Made by a program: the position numbers and the translations under genes. A DNA stretch of 64,000 bases from Limosilactobacillus mucosae DSM 13345 (GTDB lineage: Bacteria; Bacillota; Bacilli; Lactobacillales; Lactobacillaceae). Shown here one piece after another: positions 1 to 7,778 of this stretch. The notes under the pieces are model-generated. The model saw only the letters and a list, made by a program, of their open reading frames with translations. It was not told where the DNA came from and did not search any database. Location: positions 35,309 to 99,308 of the forward strand of contig NZ_AZEQ01000007.1 in assembly GCF_001436025.1 (NCBI RefSeq). Direction: 5' to 3'. Every line of letters begins with the position of its first letter. Position 1 is the first letter of the stretch.

Positions 1-13
1 ATTCCTCACTCCT
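1..13 (-). promoter_or_regulatory. Ribosome binding site of a gene beyond the left edge
   Basis: Read on the minus strand, the first bases give AAAAAGGAGTGAGGAAT and then leave the window. This is a strong Shine-Dalgarno sequence about seven bases from the edge, so a leftward gene probably starts just outside. No coding sequence of it is visible. Confidence 0.5.
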
Positions 14-262
14 TTTTACTTATTTTCTAACCGTTTATTAATATTCGCGTACTGAATACTTTATCACCTTTTTAATGTAAAAAGAAATATAATCGTCACA
101 AAACCATGAACAATTAATATTATTAGGCCACTAAAATTAATTAAATAAGGTAAATCCTCCAGAAAACTTAATTAATTAAATCTAAAATTCACCTAACCAA
201 ATTTTTGGCAACTATTAACTTTTAATTTTGAAACCGTTGCCGATTTAACATTCTTAAGCGAC
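14..262. other. AT-rich intergenic region
   Basis: About 250 bases of very AT-rich DNA between the presumed off-window leftward gene and the tyrS promoter. It contains TTAATTAATTAAA-like runs and a short inverted repeat, TATTC/GAATA, near 46-61. I see no open reading frame, RNA gene or convincing terminator. Promoter elements for the leftward gene are likely here but I could not assign them securely. Confidence 0.5.
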
Positions 263-291
263 TTGACTTTTTGCACAAATTTATGTTTAAA
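263..291 (+). promoter_or_regulatory. Promoter of the tyrS T-box leader
   Basis: TTGACT (263-268) is followed after 17 bases by TTTAAA (286-291; TTAAAT one base later also fits). It sits directly upstream of the T-box leader, which is where the tyrS promoter should be. Confidence 0.6.
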
Positions 292-295
292 TACC

Positions 296-510
296 CCTAA
301 TTAAGACGCGCAGGAACTCAGTAGGCAGCGACTCCCTGTTCAAAGAAAACCGGCACAGCTGAAAACCGGTACACAGTCGTTTGGCGAATTACAATCCTGC
401 AGCAACGTCGCTGAACTGAAGTCAATGAGGTGCGTCATGCACGAAGATGGGTGGTACCACGAGCAATTCGTCCCAGAGCCGTTAAGCGGTTCTGGGACGT
501 TTTTCGTTCC
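296..510 (+). promoter_or_regulatory. T-box leader of tyrS
   Basis: A tRNA-sensing leader ahead of tyrosyl-tRNA synthetase. The T-box core GGTGGTACCACG is at 450-461, in the position that pairs with the uncharged tRNA acceptor end. It is followed by a GC-rich hairpin (about 470-498, arms GTCCCAGAGCC and GGTTCTGGGAC) and a T-rich run, the expected terminator. A UAC tyrosine triplet in GGTACACAG (370-372) is the likely specifier codon. Known family mechanism: uncharged tRNA-Tyr stabilises the antiterminator and lets tyrS be read. The specifier call is inference. Confidence 0.9.
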
Positions 511-536
511 TCATGACATTTTTTGGAGGTATTTAA

Positions 537-1793
537 ATGAATATTATTGATGAACTGACCTGGCGCGGTGCCGTTAATCAGGTAACTGACGAGGAAGGCC
601 TGCGCGAACTGACGGAAAACGAAAAAATCGGCCTCTACTGCGGGACTGACCCAACCGGCGACAGCCTGCACATTGGCCATCTGATTCCATTTATGATGCT
701 GAAGCGATTCCAGCTGGCCGGCCACCATCCCGTTATCATCATCGGGGGTGGGACCGGTGCAATTGGGGATCCATCCGGGCGCAAAACCGAACGGACCCTG
801 CAGACGGAATCACAGTTGGAGCACAACGTTAAGGCTCTGACCAACCAGATGATCAAGCTGTTCGGGACGGAAAACTTTACCATCGTCAACAACTATGACT
901 GGCTGTCCAAACTGAGCATGATCGACTTTCTGCGCGACTACGGCAAGTTGTTCAGCGTAAACACGATGCTGAACAAAGAAGTCGTAGCCAGCCGTTTGGA
1001 AACCGGGATCTCCTACACCGAGTTTACCTACCAGATCCTGCAGTCCATCGACTTCCTGCATCTCTACCGGCATAATGACGTTCACCTGCAGATCGGCGGG
1101 GCTGATCAATGGGGCAACATTACTTCCGGGATTGATCTGATTCATAAGATTGAAGGTCCCGACGCCAAAGCTTTTGGTCTGACGATTCCACTGATGCTCA
1201 AAGCAGACGGCACCAAGTTCGGCAAGACGGCAGGCGGCGCAGTCTGGCTGGATCCGGAAAAGACGACGCCATACGAGTTCTACCAATTCTGGATCAACCA
1301 GGATGACCGCGATGTCGTTAAATACCTGAAGTACTTTACTTTCCTGAGCAAGGAAGAAATCGACGCACTGGCTGAAAAAGTCAAGACCGAGCCATGGAAG
1401 CGCGCGGCCCAAAAGGCACTGGCACGCGATGTTACGAAGTTCGTGCACGGTGAAAAAGCCGTCGAAGAAGCCGAACGCATCACAGCAGCCCTGTTCTCCG
1501 GCGACGTTGCCCAACTGTCTGCCAGTGAGATCGAACAAGGCTTTAAGAACATGCCATCCGTTGAGGTTGCCAACCAAAAGCAGAACATTATCCTGTGGCT
1601 GGTTGACGACACCAAGATCGAGCCTTCCCGTCGTCAGGCACGCGAAGACGTCAAGAACGGCGCCATCCGCATCAACGGCGAGCAGATCACCGACGAGAAT
1701 GCCGAAATCGATCCAAGCACGCATTTTGACGGCAAATTCGTGATCGTGCGCAAGGGTAAGAAGCGCTACTGGCTGGCACGGGTAAAGAAGTAG
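537..1793 (+). CDS. tyrS: Tyrosyl-tRNA synthetase
   Basis: Cytoplasmic class I aminoacyl-tRNA synthetase that charges tRNA-Tyr with tyrosine using ATP. The 418-residue protein has the usual bacterial TyrRS length. The HIGH-type signature is in DSLHIGHLIPFM near residue 45, the tyrosine/tRNA pocket segment GGADQWGNITSGIDL is mid-protein, and the KMSKS loop appears as KFGKT in ADGTKFGKTAGGAVW. The C-terminal 60-70 residues form the S4-like RNA-binding domain (PSRRQAREDVKNGAIRINGE). The start is ATG after TTTTGGAGG (521-529). It stands alone behind its T-box leader, so expression should follow tyrosine supply. No clear poly-T terminator follows it. Confidence 0.97.
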   Translation: MNIIDELTWRGAVNQVTDEEGLRELTENEKIGLYCGTDPTGDSLHIGHLIPFMMLKRFQLAGHHPVIIIGGGTGAIGDPSGRKTERTLQTESQLEHNVKALTNQMIKLFGTENFTIVNNYDWLSKLSMIDFLRDYGKLFSVNTMLNKEVVASRLETGISYTEFTYQILQSIDFLHLYRHNDVHLQIGGADQWGNITSGIDLIHKIEGPDAKAFGLTIPLMLKADGTKFGKTAGGAVWLDPEKTTPYEFYQFWINQDDRDVVKYLKYFTFLSKEEIDALAEKVKTEPWKRAAQKALARDVTKFVHGEKAVEEAERITAALFSGDVAQLSASEIEQGFKNMPSVEVANQKQNIILWLVDDTKIEPSRRQAREDVKNGAIRINGEQITDENAEIDPSTHFDGKFVIVRKGKKRYWLARVKK

Positions 1794-1864
1794 CTTCATA
1801 ATTCGAGACAGCAGTTCCTAGATTATGAATAAGACGCGTTGCTGCTAATATGGTAAAGAAGTAG
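1781..1864 (+). repeat. 13-base direct repeat flanking the tyrS 3' end
   Basis: GGTAAAGAAGTAG, the last codons and stop of tyrS (1781-1793), recurs exactly at 1852-1864, ending in the trpS promoter. Between the copies lies an 8-base inverted repeat, TTCATAAT/ATTATGAA (1795-1802 and 1823-1830), without a T-run. The repeat may be the trace of a small duplication. It has no assigned function. Confidence 0.6.
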
Positions 1865-1895
1865 TTGACCCAGGCAGCTGGTTTCGCGTTATAAT
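1865..1895 (+). promoter_or_regulatory. Promoter of the trpS T-box leader
   Basis: TTGACC (1865-1870) and TATAAT (1890-1895) are separated by 19 bases, slightly long, but the -10 is perfect. They sit just upstream of the trpS leader. Confidence 0.65.
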
Positions 1896-1899
1896 ATAG

Positions 1900-2094
1900 C
1901 TATCATGCACGGTGCAATAGTAGTCAGGCCAATGACAGAGAGATTCCAAATGCTGAGAGGGATCGCGGCTAAGCGAAATGGAGCGGTGCCGACAACTGAA
2001 TCAAAAGCATTTAAGTGAGGGGCTTTCCCCTAAATTAGGTGGCACCGCGGCAAAGATCGTCCTATTCTCGTTTGGAGAGGGCGGTCTTTTTTAG
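1900..2094 (+). promoter_or_regulatory. T-box leader of trpS
   Basis: The T-box core AGGTGGCACCGCGG lies at 2037-2050. It is followed by a terminator hairpin (about 2056-2088, arms AAGATCGTCCT and AGGGCGGTCTT) and a T-run. In the specifier region CGAAATGGAGC, the UGG at 1979-1981 is a tryptophan codon in the same CGAAA context seen in the serS and brnQ leaders here. Uncharged tRNA-Trp should permit read-through. The specifier assignment is inferred from position and context. Confidence 0.88.
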
Positions 2095-2115
2095 GTGCTG
2101 AAAGGAGTTTTTCTT

Positions 2116-3141
2116 ATGAAGTTTGATCCTAGCAAAAAAGTCGTTTTAAGCGGCGACCGGCCAACTGGTAAGCTGCACATTGGCCATTACGTTGGTTCAT
2201 TAAAAGAACGGGTGAAGATGCAAAACAGCGGCAACTATAATATGTTTATCATGATTGCCGACCAACAGGCTTTGACCGATAATGCTCGTGATCCCGAAAA
2301 GATTCACAACAGTCTGATTCAAGTTGCATTAGACTATCTGGCAGTCGGTTTGGACCCAGCCAAGTCAACGATATACATCCAGTCCCAGATTCCTGCTTTA
2401 TCCGAGCTTAATATGTATTACTTGAATCTGGTTACGTTATCGCGACTGGAACGCAATCCAACCGTTAAGGCCGAGATTCAGCAAAAGAACTTTGACCGTT
2501 CGATTCCTGCCGGCTTTTTAACCTACCCTGTCAGTCAAGCAGCTGATATCACGGCATTTAAGTGTGAGCTGGTACCAGTTGGCGATGACCAAGAGCCAAT
2601 GATGGAACAGGCACGGGAAATTGTCCGTTCATTTAATAATATCTATGGCGACGTTTTGGTTGAGCCAAAAGGAATTTTCCCACCAAAAGGACAAGGTCGA
2701 ATTCCTGGGCTAGACGGCAATGCCAAGATGAGCAAATCGCTGGGCAACGCTATCTATTTGAGCGATGATGAAAAGACGCTGCAAAAGAAAGTCATGTCCA
2801 TGTACACCGACCCAACTCACATTCACGTTGAAGATCCTGGTCATATTGAAGGCAACGTGGTCTTTACCTACCTAGACATCTTCGACCCTGACAAAGAACA
2901 CGTGCAGGAATTGAAGGATCAATACCAAGCTGGCGGTCTGGGCGACGTTAAGATCAAGCGCTACCTGTTTGAAGTCTTGAACAACGAGCTTAAGCCGATT
3001 CGGGAACGCCGCGAAGAATTTGCCAAGGACATTCCAGCCGTTTACGATATGCTCAAGCAAGGCTGTGCCGATGCCAATGAGGTTGCCAACCAAACGCTGG
3101 CGGAAGTGCGGCATGCCATGGGGCTGGATTACTTTGCCTAA
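2116..3141 (+). CDS. trpS: Tryptophanyl-tRNA synthetase
   Basis: Class I synthetase charging tRNA-Trp. The HIGH motif is in [13 protein letters not shown] and the KMSKS motif in [18 protein letters not shown], about 200 residues in. The 341-residue length is normal for bacterial TrpRS. The frame stays open upstream to 2095, but the start is placed at the ATG at 2116: it follows AAAGGAG (2101-2107) at normal spacing and the protein then begins MKFDPSKK, matching family N-termini. It is monocistronic, with its own T-box leader and terminator. Confidence 0.96.
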   Translation: MKFDPSKKVVLSGDRPTGKLHIGHYVGSLKERVKMQNSGNYNMFIMIADQQALTDNARDPEKIHNSLIQVALDYLAVGLDPAKSTIYIQSQIPALSELNMYYLNLVTLSRLERNPTVKAEIQQKNFDRSIPAGFLTYPVSQAADITAFKCELVPVGDDQEPMMEQAREIVRSFNNIYGDVLVEPKGIFPPKGQGRIPGLDGNAKMSKSLGNAIYLSDDEKTLQKKVMSMYTDPTHIHVEDPGHIEGNVVFTYLDIFDPDKEHVQELKDQYQAGGLGDVKIKRYLFEVLNNELKPIRERREEFAKDIPAVYDMLKQGCADANEVANQTLAEVRHAMGLDYFA

Positions 3142-3148
3142 CTGAATC

Positions 3149-3184
3149 AAAAAAGCTTTGCACAACTCGCGCAAAGCTTTTTTA
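3149..3184 (+). terminator. Terminator of trpS
   Basis: Arms AAAAAGCTTTGC and GCAAAGCTTTTT around a short loop, ending in a T-run. The A-run on the 5' side makes it usable from the minus strand too, for the convergent permease gene. Confidence 0.85.
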
Positions 3185-3188
3185 GTCT

Positions 3189-4673
3189 CTAATGGCCCAA
3201 GGAAAGCAGCGTCATAAACGGCTGTTTGATCAGCCCCATTAAAACGTCGATTCCCAAAACGGCAATGACGATAATCACGGCTGCCAGAATCTTTTCAGCA
3301 TGACTGAAGACGATTTGGCCATGCTGACGACGCGCGTACAGATACATTGGCATCCCCACCAGGTAGACGATGAATTCGGCCACCGTGTACTTTAAGCCTG
3401 CAGAAACGCCCATCAGCAGCGTGTAGACAAAGGCCAAGCCCGCGATGATCATGCCCCGTTTTGGATGATGCCGGCCGCTGTATTCATGGTACATGGCGAT
3501 CTTAAACAGGTAGGCCTCAGCAACCAGATAAGGCGGAATAGTTGTCGCCGCACTGATTAAAAGCAGCTTTTCGTAGGCCTGGCCGTCAAAATGCGCCATC
3601 AGAATAATGGCCTGAATCGTTACCGTGGCAACCAAAATGGCAAACACCGGCTGATCGTTGGCGTTGGTCTTGGCAAATGCCCGCGGAAACGTGCCATCCT
3701 GTTCGGCGGCATGCTGCGGCAGCTCACAGATCATTTCCAGCCAAGAGATCCAGCTGGCCAGCACCGTCAAAATCAAGGTCAGACTGATGATGTTGCGGCC
3801 CCAGACGTTGTGCCAGATACTGGTCAGGATCGCGGCCGTAGAAGGCGAGGCCAGCCGCATCAACTGACCATATGAGAAGACTCCCAGTGACAGCAGGCTG
3901 ATCAAAATATCAATCGTAATGCAGATCAAGAACCCGACCATCGTTGCCATTCTGACCTGGCTGCGCTTCTTGGCACGGCCCGCCATGACCGCTGCTCCCT
4001 CAATCCCGCTGAACATCCACAGTGTAACCATCATCGTGGCCAGCGTCTGCTGAGATACGCTGCCCAGATTCAGATTGTGCACGGATGGCATCACCACGTT
4101 GGCCTGCATGTCAGTCGTGAATTTCTCCCAGCTGAAGTTGCCCATTAAGGATACGATTAAGACGGTAATCACAATCATCAGCAGCGTCATCGCGATTTTC
4201 TGCATGCGGTTGGAAGACTTGGTGCCTTTTAAGGTCAGGCCCGTCATTCCCCAAGTCAAAAGCGAGGCCCCGATCATTGACGGCCAGTTGTTGCCGCCCG
4301 CAAACGTACCAGGGAAAAAGTAGTTGAGCGTGTTCATGACCAGTACTGCGAACGCCGCATTGGTCGCACAGTTGGAGACAAAATATCCCCACGCGGTCAA
4401 AAAGCCGACAAACGGACCAAAACCTTTCACGCCATAATCATACATCCCAGCCGTCAAATCTGGCTTCACGGCACTTAGGATCATAAAAACCTCGGCAATC
4501 AGCCACATGCCGATCCCCGTCGTAATCCAGGCCAGAATCTGCGCCGTTGCCCCCGCAACCGTCGCCATGTTTTTAGGCAGATCAAAAATTGCCGAACCAA
4601 TCATGGCGCTGACACAGATCGCAACCAGCCCGGCAAAGCTTAATTGATTATCCCGTACCTTTGGATTCGTCAT
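3189..4673 (-). CDS. APC-family amino acid antiporter, probably arginine/ornithine type
   Basis: A 494-residue multi-spanning membrane protein of the amino acid-polyamine-organocation superfamily. The N-terminus carries the family substrate-binding turn (GSAIFDLPKNM, where GSxxF/GSGIF is usual) within TM1. About 12 hydrophobic segments follow. The overall pattern (SAVKPDLTAGMYDYGVKGFG; WISWLEMICELPQ) resembles basic amino acid/polyamine antiporters of the ArcD/ArcE type. Family knowledge suggests arginine:ornithine exchange. That would suit the ornithine carbamoyltransferase and carbamate kinase genes about 28 kb away, but substrate is not provable from sequence. Start ATG follows GAAGGGAAGG on the minus strand. 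It is not co-transcribed with trpS. Confidence 0.85.
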   Translation of the reverse strand: MTNPKVRDNQLSFAGLVAICVSAMIGSAIFDLPKNMATVAGATAQILAWITTGIGMWLIAEVFMILSAVKPDLTAGMYDYGVKGFGPFVGFLTAWGYFVSNCATNAAFAVLVMNTLNYFFPGTFAGGNNWPSMIGASLLTWGMTGLTLKGTKSSNRMQKIAMTLLMIVITVLIVSLMGNFSWEKFTTDMQANVVMPSVHNLNLGSVSQQTLATMMVTLWMFSGIEGAAVMAGRAKKRSQVRMATMVGFLICITIDILISLLSLGVFSYGQLMRLASPSTAAILTSIWHNVWGRNIISLTLILTVLASWISWLEMICELPQHAAEQDGTFPRAFAKTNANDQPVFAILVATVTIQAIILMAHFDGQAYEKLLLISAATTIPPYLVAEAYLFKIAMYHEYSGRHHPKRGMIIAGLAFVYTLLMGVSAGLKYTVAEFIVYLVGMPMYLYARRQHGQIVFSHAEKILAAVIIVIAVLGIDVLMGLIKQPFMTLLSLGH

Positions 4674-4817
4674 TGCAATCGCCTTCCCTTCTAAATATCC
4701 ACTCCTTTTCCGAAAACGATTTCATTTCTACTTATATTATAGTCGTCGACAGTTGCTGCCGGGATCGTCAATTTTCGATAGCTGTCATTATCTATGCCAA
4801 AATAAGGCAAACACAAA

Positions 4818-4856
4818 AAAATGCCTTGCCGTACCTAAGCACGACAAGACATTTTT
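4818..4856 (-). terminator. Terminator of the MFS transporter gene
   Basis: On the minus strand, AATGTCTTGTCG, a loop, then CGGCAAGGCATT and a T-run immediately follow the MFS stop codon. Confidence 0.85.
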
Positions 4857-6024
4857 ACTTGATTACCTTGACCGAGCGTCGGGAAACCATGATCGCATAC
4901 AGCCAGGTCACCAGCATCATGACAAAGACCGAAACAAACAAGAAGTTATAGCCAGCCTGGTCAACAACCCAACCGCCATACACTGGTCCCAGCGCCCGGC
5001 CAATCGACATGGCAACATTGGGCATTCCTTGATACTTACCGGTTTCCTCAGCAACGGTCAAGACATCGATATAGGCTGGCACGGAAGGAATCCCGACCAT
5101 TTCCCCAATCGTCAGGATCACAAAGTCAACGACAAACATCGCAAAACTGTGTACCCAGATTAATAGCGGAAACGAGATGGCAAAAATCGCAATCCCGATA
5201 ATAATCTGCCGCTTAACCGAAAGATAGTCGGCCAGTCTGGTAACCAGGGGCTGGCCCAAAACGATGACGGCCCCATTGATCGTCCACAGCAGACTGTAGG
5301 CAAAGAATGGAATATGCATATCGGTAATGTGCACCGACATGACGCTTTCCCATAAGGCATAGCTGAGGTAGACCGTTACTAGGCACAGACAGTAGGCATA
5401 GACGATGTGGACGTTGTGACGTGGACTCTTAACTGCCGCGGCCTGCTGGTTCTTAACCGTTGCCTTAGGCCGTACGTCAACGTTAAAGTGCAGCACCGTA
5501 ATCAAAAGGTAGGCACCGTAACAGACGCTGGCTACGATAAAGACAATCTCGATTCCCAGGTCCAACAGCGTCCCGACCAATAGCGTCCCGACTACGACCC
5601 CCACGTTAAGCGCCATGTACAGCATGTTATAGACATAGCGGGCAGTGTGTCCCGTGACGGCCGAGCCATAGGAATTGATCACGGTCAGTCCCGAGCCGTC
5701 CGCAAAGCAGATCACGGCCAGCAGAATCGGAAACATCGGCCAGCCATGAAAGAAAATCATCAAGATATTTCCCAAAGTGGCGACCGTCACGGTGATTACC
5801 GCGGCCGCGTAAGGCTTCCAGTTGTCAAACAGCCAGCCGCCCAGGTAGTTGCCAAACATCATCCCCATGGAACTGAAAAAGATTACCAAGCCCGCGACCG
5901 TCATCGACTTGTTCAAGTACTCATGCACATAGATCGTCGTCAATGGCCAAAGCATCGCGGCGCCGGCATTATTAAGCAGACTCGCCATGAACAGCCACTT
6001 GAGCTTGATTGATTGGCGTGGCAT
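4855..6024 (-). CDS. Major facilitator superfamily transporter (DHA1-like)
   Basis: A 389-residue protein with about 12 hydrophobic helices, the size of drug:H+ antiporter-1 type MFS proteins. The loop after TM2 (GNYLGGWLFDNWKPYA) is a recognisable version of MFS motif A (GxLaDrxGrr). The second half starts after a polar linker (RPKATVKNQQAAAVKSPRH). The substrate cannot be named from sequence; sugar or drug efflux are both possible. Start ATG follows AAAGGG. A strong hairpin lies 25 bases upstream, between serS and this gene, so serS read-through is probably limited. Confidence 0.85.
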   Translation of the reverse strand: MPRQSIKLKWLFMASLLNNAGAAMLWPLTTIYVHEYLNKSMTVAGLVIFFSSMGMMFGNYLGGWLFDNWKPYAAAVITVTVATLGNILMIFFHGWPMFPILLAVICFADGSGLTVINSYGSAVTGHTARYVYNMLYMALNVGVVVGTLLVGTLLDLGIEIVFIVASVCYGAYLLITVLHFNVDVRPKATVKNQQAAAVKSPRHNVHIVYAYCLCLVTVYLSYALWESVMSVHITDMHIPFFAYSLLWTINGAVIVLGQPLVTRLADYLSVKRQIIIGIAIFAISFPLLIWVHSFAMFVVDFVILTIGEMVGIPSVPAYIDVLTVAEETGKYQGMPNVAMSIGRALGPVYGGWVVDQAGYNFLFVSVFVMMLVTWLYAIMVSRRSVKVIK

Positions 6025-6049
6025 AAATATGCACCCTTTCTAAAGCACT

Positions 6050-6103
6050 AATAAAGCCCCTTTTCCGTGCAGCAAGCCGACACGGCAAGGGGCTTTATTT
6101 TTT
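6050..6103. terminator. Hairpin between serS and the MFS gene
   Basis: A long stem (AAAGCCCCTT and CCGTGC pairing with GCACGG-like and AAGGGGCTTT arms) lies downstream of serS, less than 30 bases before the MFS start codon. The run of six Ts is on the plus-strand side; in the minus direction the tail is only TTTATTAG. It probably terminates serS, perhaps incompletely. Confidence 0.7.
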
Positions 6104-6188
6104 CCGTGTCTGGCTTGGTTGAAACTTTCTTTGTCTCTAGTTTACCAGACATTCTCAGCAGACTCCAAACGCGACCGCTGATCGGATT

Positions 6189-7493
6189 TTACTTGTGCAG
6201 GTAGTTGAATGGCACCGCGTTTTCTGGCGTGATCTTGGTGATGCCATGCATGTAAGGTACCAGTACTTCTGGAATCGTTACCGTACCGTCTTCGTTTTGG
6301 TAGTTTTCCAAAATTGCGGCTACCGTCCGGCCAACCGCCAAACCAGAACCGTTCAGCGTGTGGACCAGCTGCAGCTTGCCGTTTTCGTCACGGTAGGTAA
6401 TGTGCATCCGGCGAGCTTGGAAATCAGTACAGTTCGAGCAGCTGGAGATTTCACGATACTTGTCTTGAGCTGGCATCCAGACTTCAATATCATGCGTTTC
6501 TGCTGAAGTAAAGCTCATATCCCCAGTCGACAGCGTAATGACATGGTATGGCAGGCCAAGCTTTTGCAGAATGTTTTCGGCATTCTTAGTCATCTTTTCC
6601 AGTTCGTCAAATGAGGTTTCTGGCTTAACGTACTTAACCATTTCAACCTTATTAAACTGGTGCATCCGGATCAGGCCACGCGTGTCCCGACCAGCCGAAC
6701 CAGCTTCAGAACGGAACGATGGCGACAGCGCCGTTACGTATACTGGCAGCTTATCGGTTGGGATCTCTTCACCAGAGAAGTAGTTGGTCAAAGGCACTTC
6801 CGCCGTTGGAATCAGCGTCATGTCCTCGCCATTGACCTGGTAGACGCCTTCCTTAAACTTAGGGAACTGACCAGTACCGTACATGGATTGAGCCTTGACG
6901 ATGTATGGCGGCAGAACTTCCGTGTAGCCTTCCTTCATGTGTTCATCCAGCATGAAGTTGTAGACGGCCCGTTCCAGTTGAGCACCCAAGCCGACATAGT
7001 AGACGAACCGCGCGCCGGAAACCTTAGCTGCCCGGTCGAAGTCCAGGATACCGAGCTTTTCGCCCAGGTCCCAGTGGTGCTTAGGCTCAAAGGCAAACTT
7101 AGTCGGCTCGCCCACCTTGTATTCTTCACGGTTGCTGTCTTCATCAGGACCAACTGGCACGCCATCACGCGGTACGTTTGGCAGGTGCGCCAGCTTGTCG
7201 TTTAAGATCGCGTCGTTTTCTTCGACCTCAACGTCCAGCTTCTTGATGTCTTCACCAACCTGACGCATTTCGGCAATCGCGTCATCGGCTGATTCATGGT
7301 TGCGCTTGGCCTCACCGATCTTCTTGGAGGCCGCGTTACGCTTAGCCTTCAGCGTTTCGGTCTGCTGCAGCAGTTCACGCCGCTTTTCATCCAGGGCCAA
7401 TACTTCGTCAATGTCTTTTGGATCAACGTTGCGCGTTGCCAGCTTCTGCTTAAAGAATTCAGGGTCTTTACGAATCTTCTTGATATCGAGCAT
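6189..7493 (-). CDS. serS: Seryl-tRNA synthetase
   Basis: Class II synthetase charging tRNA-Ser (and tRNA-Sec where present). At 434 residues it has the normal length. The N-terminal roughly 100 residues form the long antiparallel coiled-coil arm that grips the tRNA variable arm (charged, rich in K/E, residues 30-100). The catalytic core shows motif 2 ([24 protein letters not shown] split as FRSEAG...[12 protein letters not shown]) and motif 3 ([18 protein letters not shown]). ATG follows CTAGGAGGA. The gene stands alone behind a T-box leader. Confidence 0.97.
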   Translation of the reverse strand: MLDIKKIRKDPEFFKQKLATRNVDPKDIDEVLALDEKRRELLQQTETLKAKRNAASKKIGEAKRNHESADDAIAEMRQVGEDIKKLDVEVEENDAILNDKLAHLPNVPRDGVPVGPDEDSNREEYKVGEPTKFAFEPKHHWDLGEKLGILDFDRAAKVSGARFVYYVGLGAQLERAVYNFMLDEHMKEGYTEVLPPYIVKAQSMYGTGQFPKFKEGVYQVNGEDMTLIPTAEVPLTNYFSGEEIPTDKLPVYVTALSPSFRSEAGSAGRDTRGLIRMHQFNKVEMVKYVKPETSFDELEKMTKNAENILQKLGLPYHVITLSTGDMSFTSAETHDIEVWMPAQDKYREISSCSNCTDFQARRMHITYRDENGKLQLVHTLNGSGLAVGRTVAAILENYQNEDGTVTIPEVLVPYMHGITKITPENAVPFNYLHK

Positions 7494-7499
7494 CTAAAA

Positions 7500-7735
7500 T
7501 TCCTCCTAGGTATATAAAAAGAGCCACTTCATCCATATTTTGGGACGAAATGGCTCTGGTTCCGCGGTACCACCCAAGTTCAACAAAGATTTGTCACGCT
7601 CTGCATGGATAACGGCCATGAACCCGTGCGGCATTACCCGCCCACATTTAACGACACCGGAGTTTCGATCGCTGCCTTGCACCACCCGACAGCTCTCTTG
7701 AGATCTACTTTAAAATGTCTTCGTGTTTCATATCA
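7500..7735 (-). promoter_or_regulatory. T-box leader of serS
   Basis: Read on the minus strand, the T-box core GGGTGGTACCGCGG is at 7562-7575. A terminator hairpin follows (7521-7557, arms GAGCCATTTCGTCC and GGATGAAGTGGCTC, then TTTTTATAT). The likely specifier is UCC for serine in CGAAACTCCGG (7659-7661 on the plus strand as GGA). Low serine charging should open serS expression. Confidence 0.88.
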
Positions 7736-7740
7736 TCGCT

Positions 7741-7770
7741 ATCTTATTACATCCTGCCTGATTTGGCAAT
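7741..7770 (-). promoter_or_regulatory. Promoter of the serS leader
   Basis: On the minus strand TTGCCA (7765-7770) is followed after 17 bases by TAAGAT (7741-7746). It lies just past the sbcC stop, giving the serS leader its own promoter. Confidence 0.55.
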
Positions 7771-7778
7771 CTTTTCGG

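Noticed and set aside
810..1799. A 329-residue open frame antisense to tyrS
   Set aside because: It mirrors the codon pattern of an unmistakable TyrRS gene, has no ribosome site and no family features.
6050..6103. Riboswitch controlling the MFS transporter
   Set aside because: Only a single hairpin is present with no conserved aptamer core; a serS terminator explains it better.
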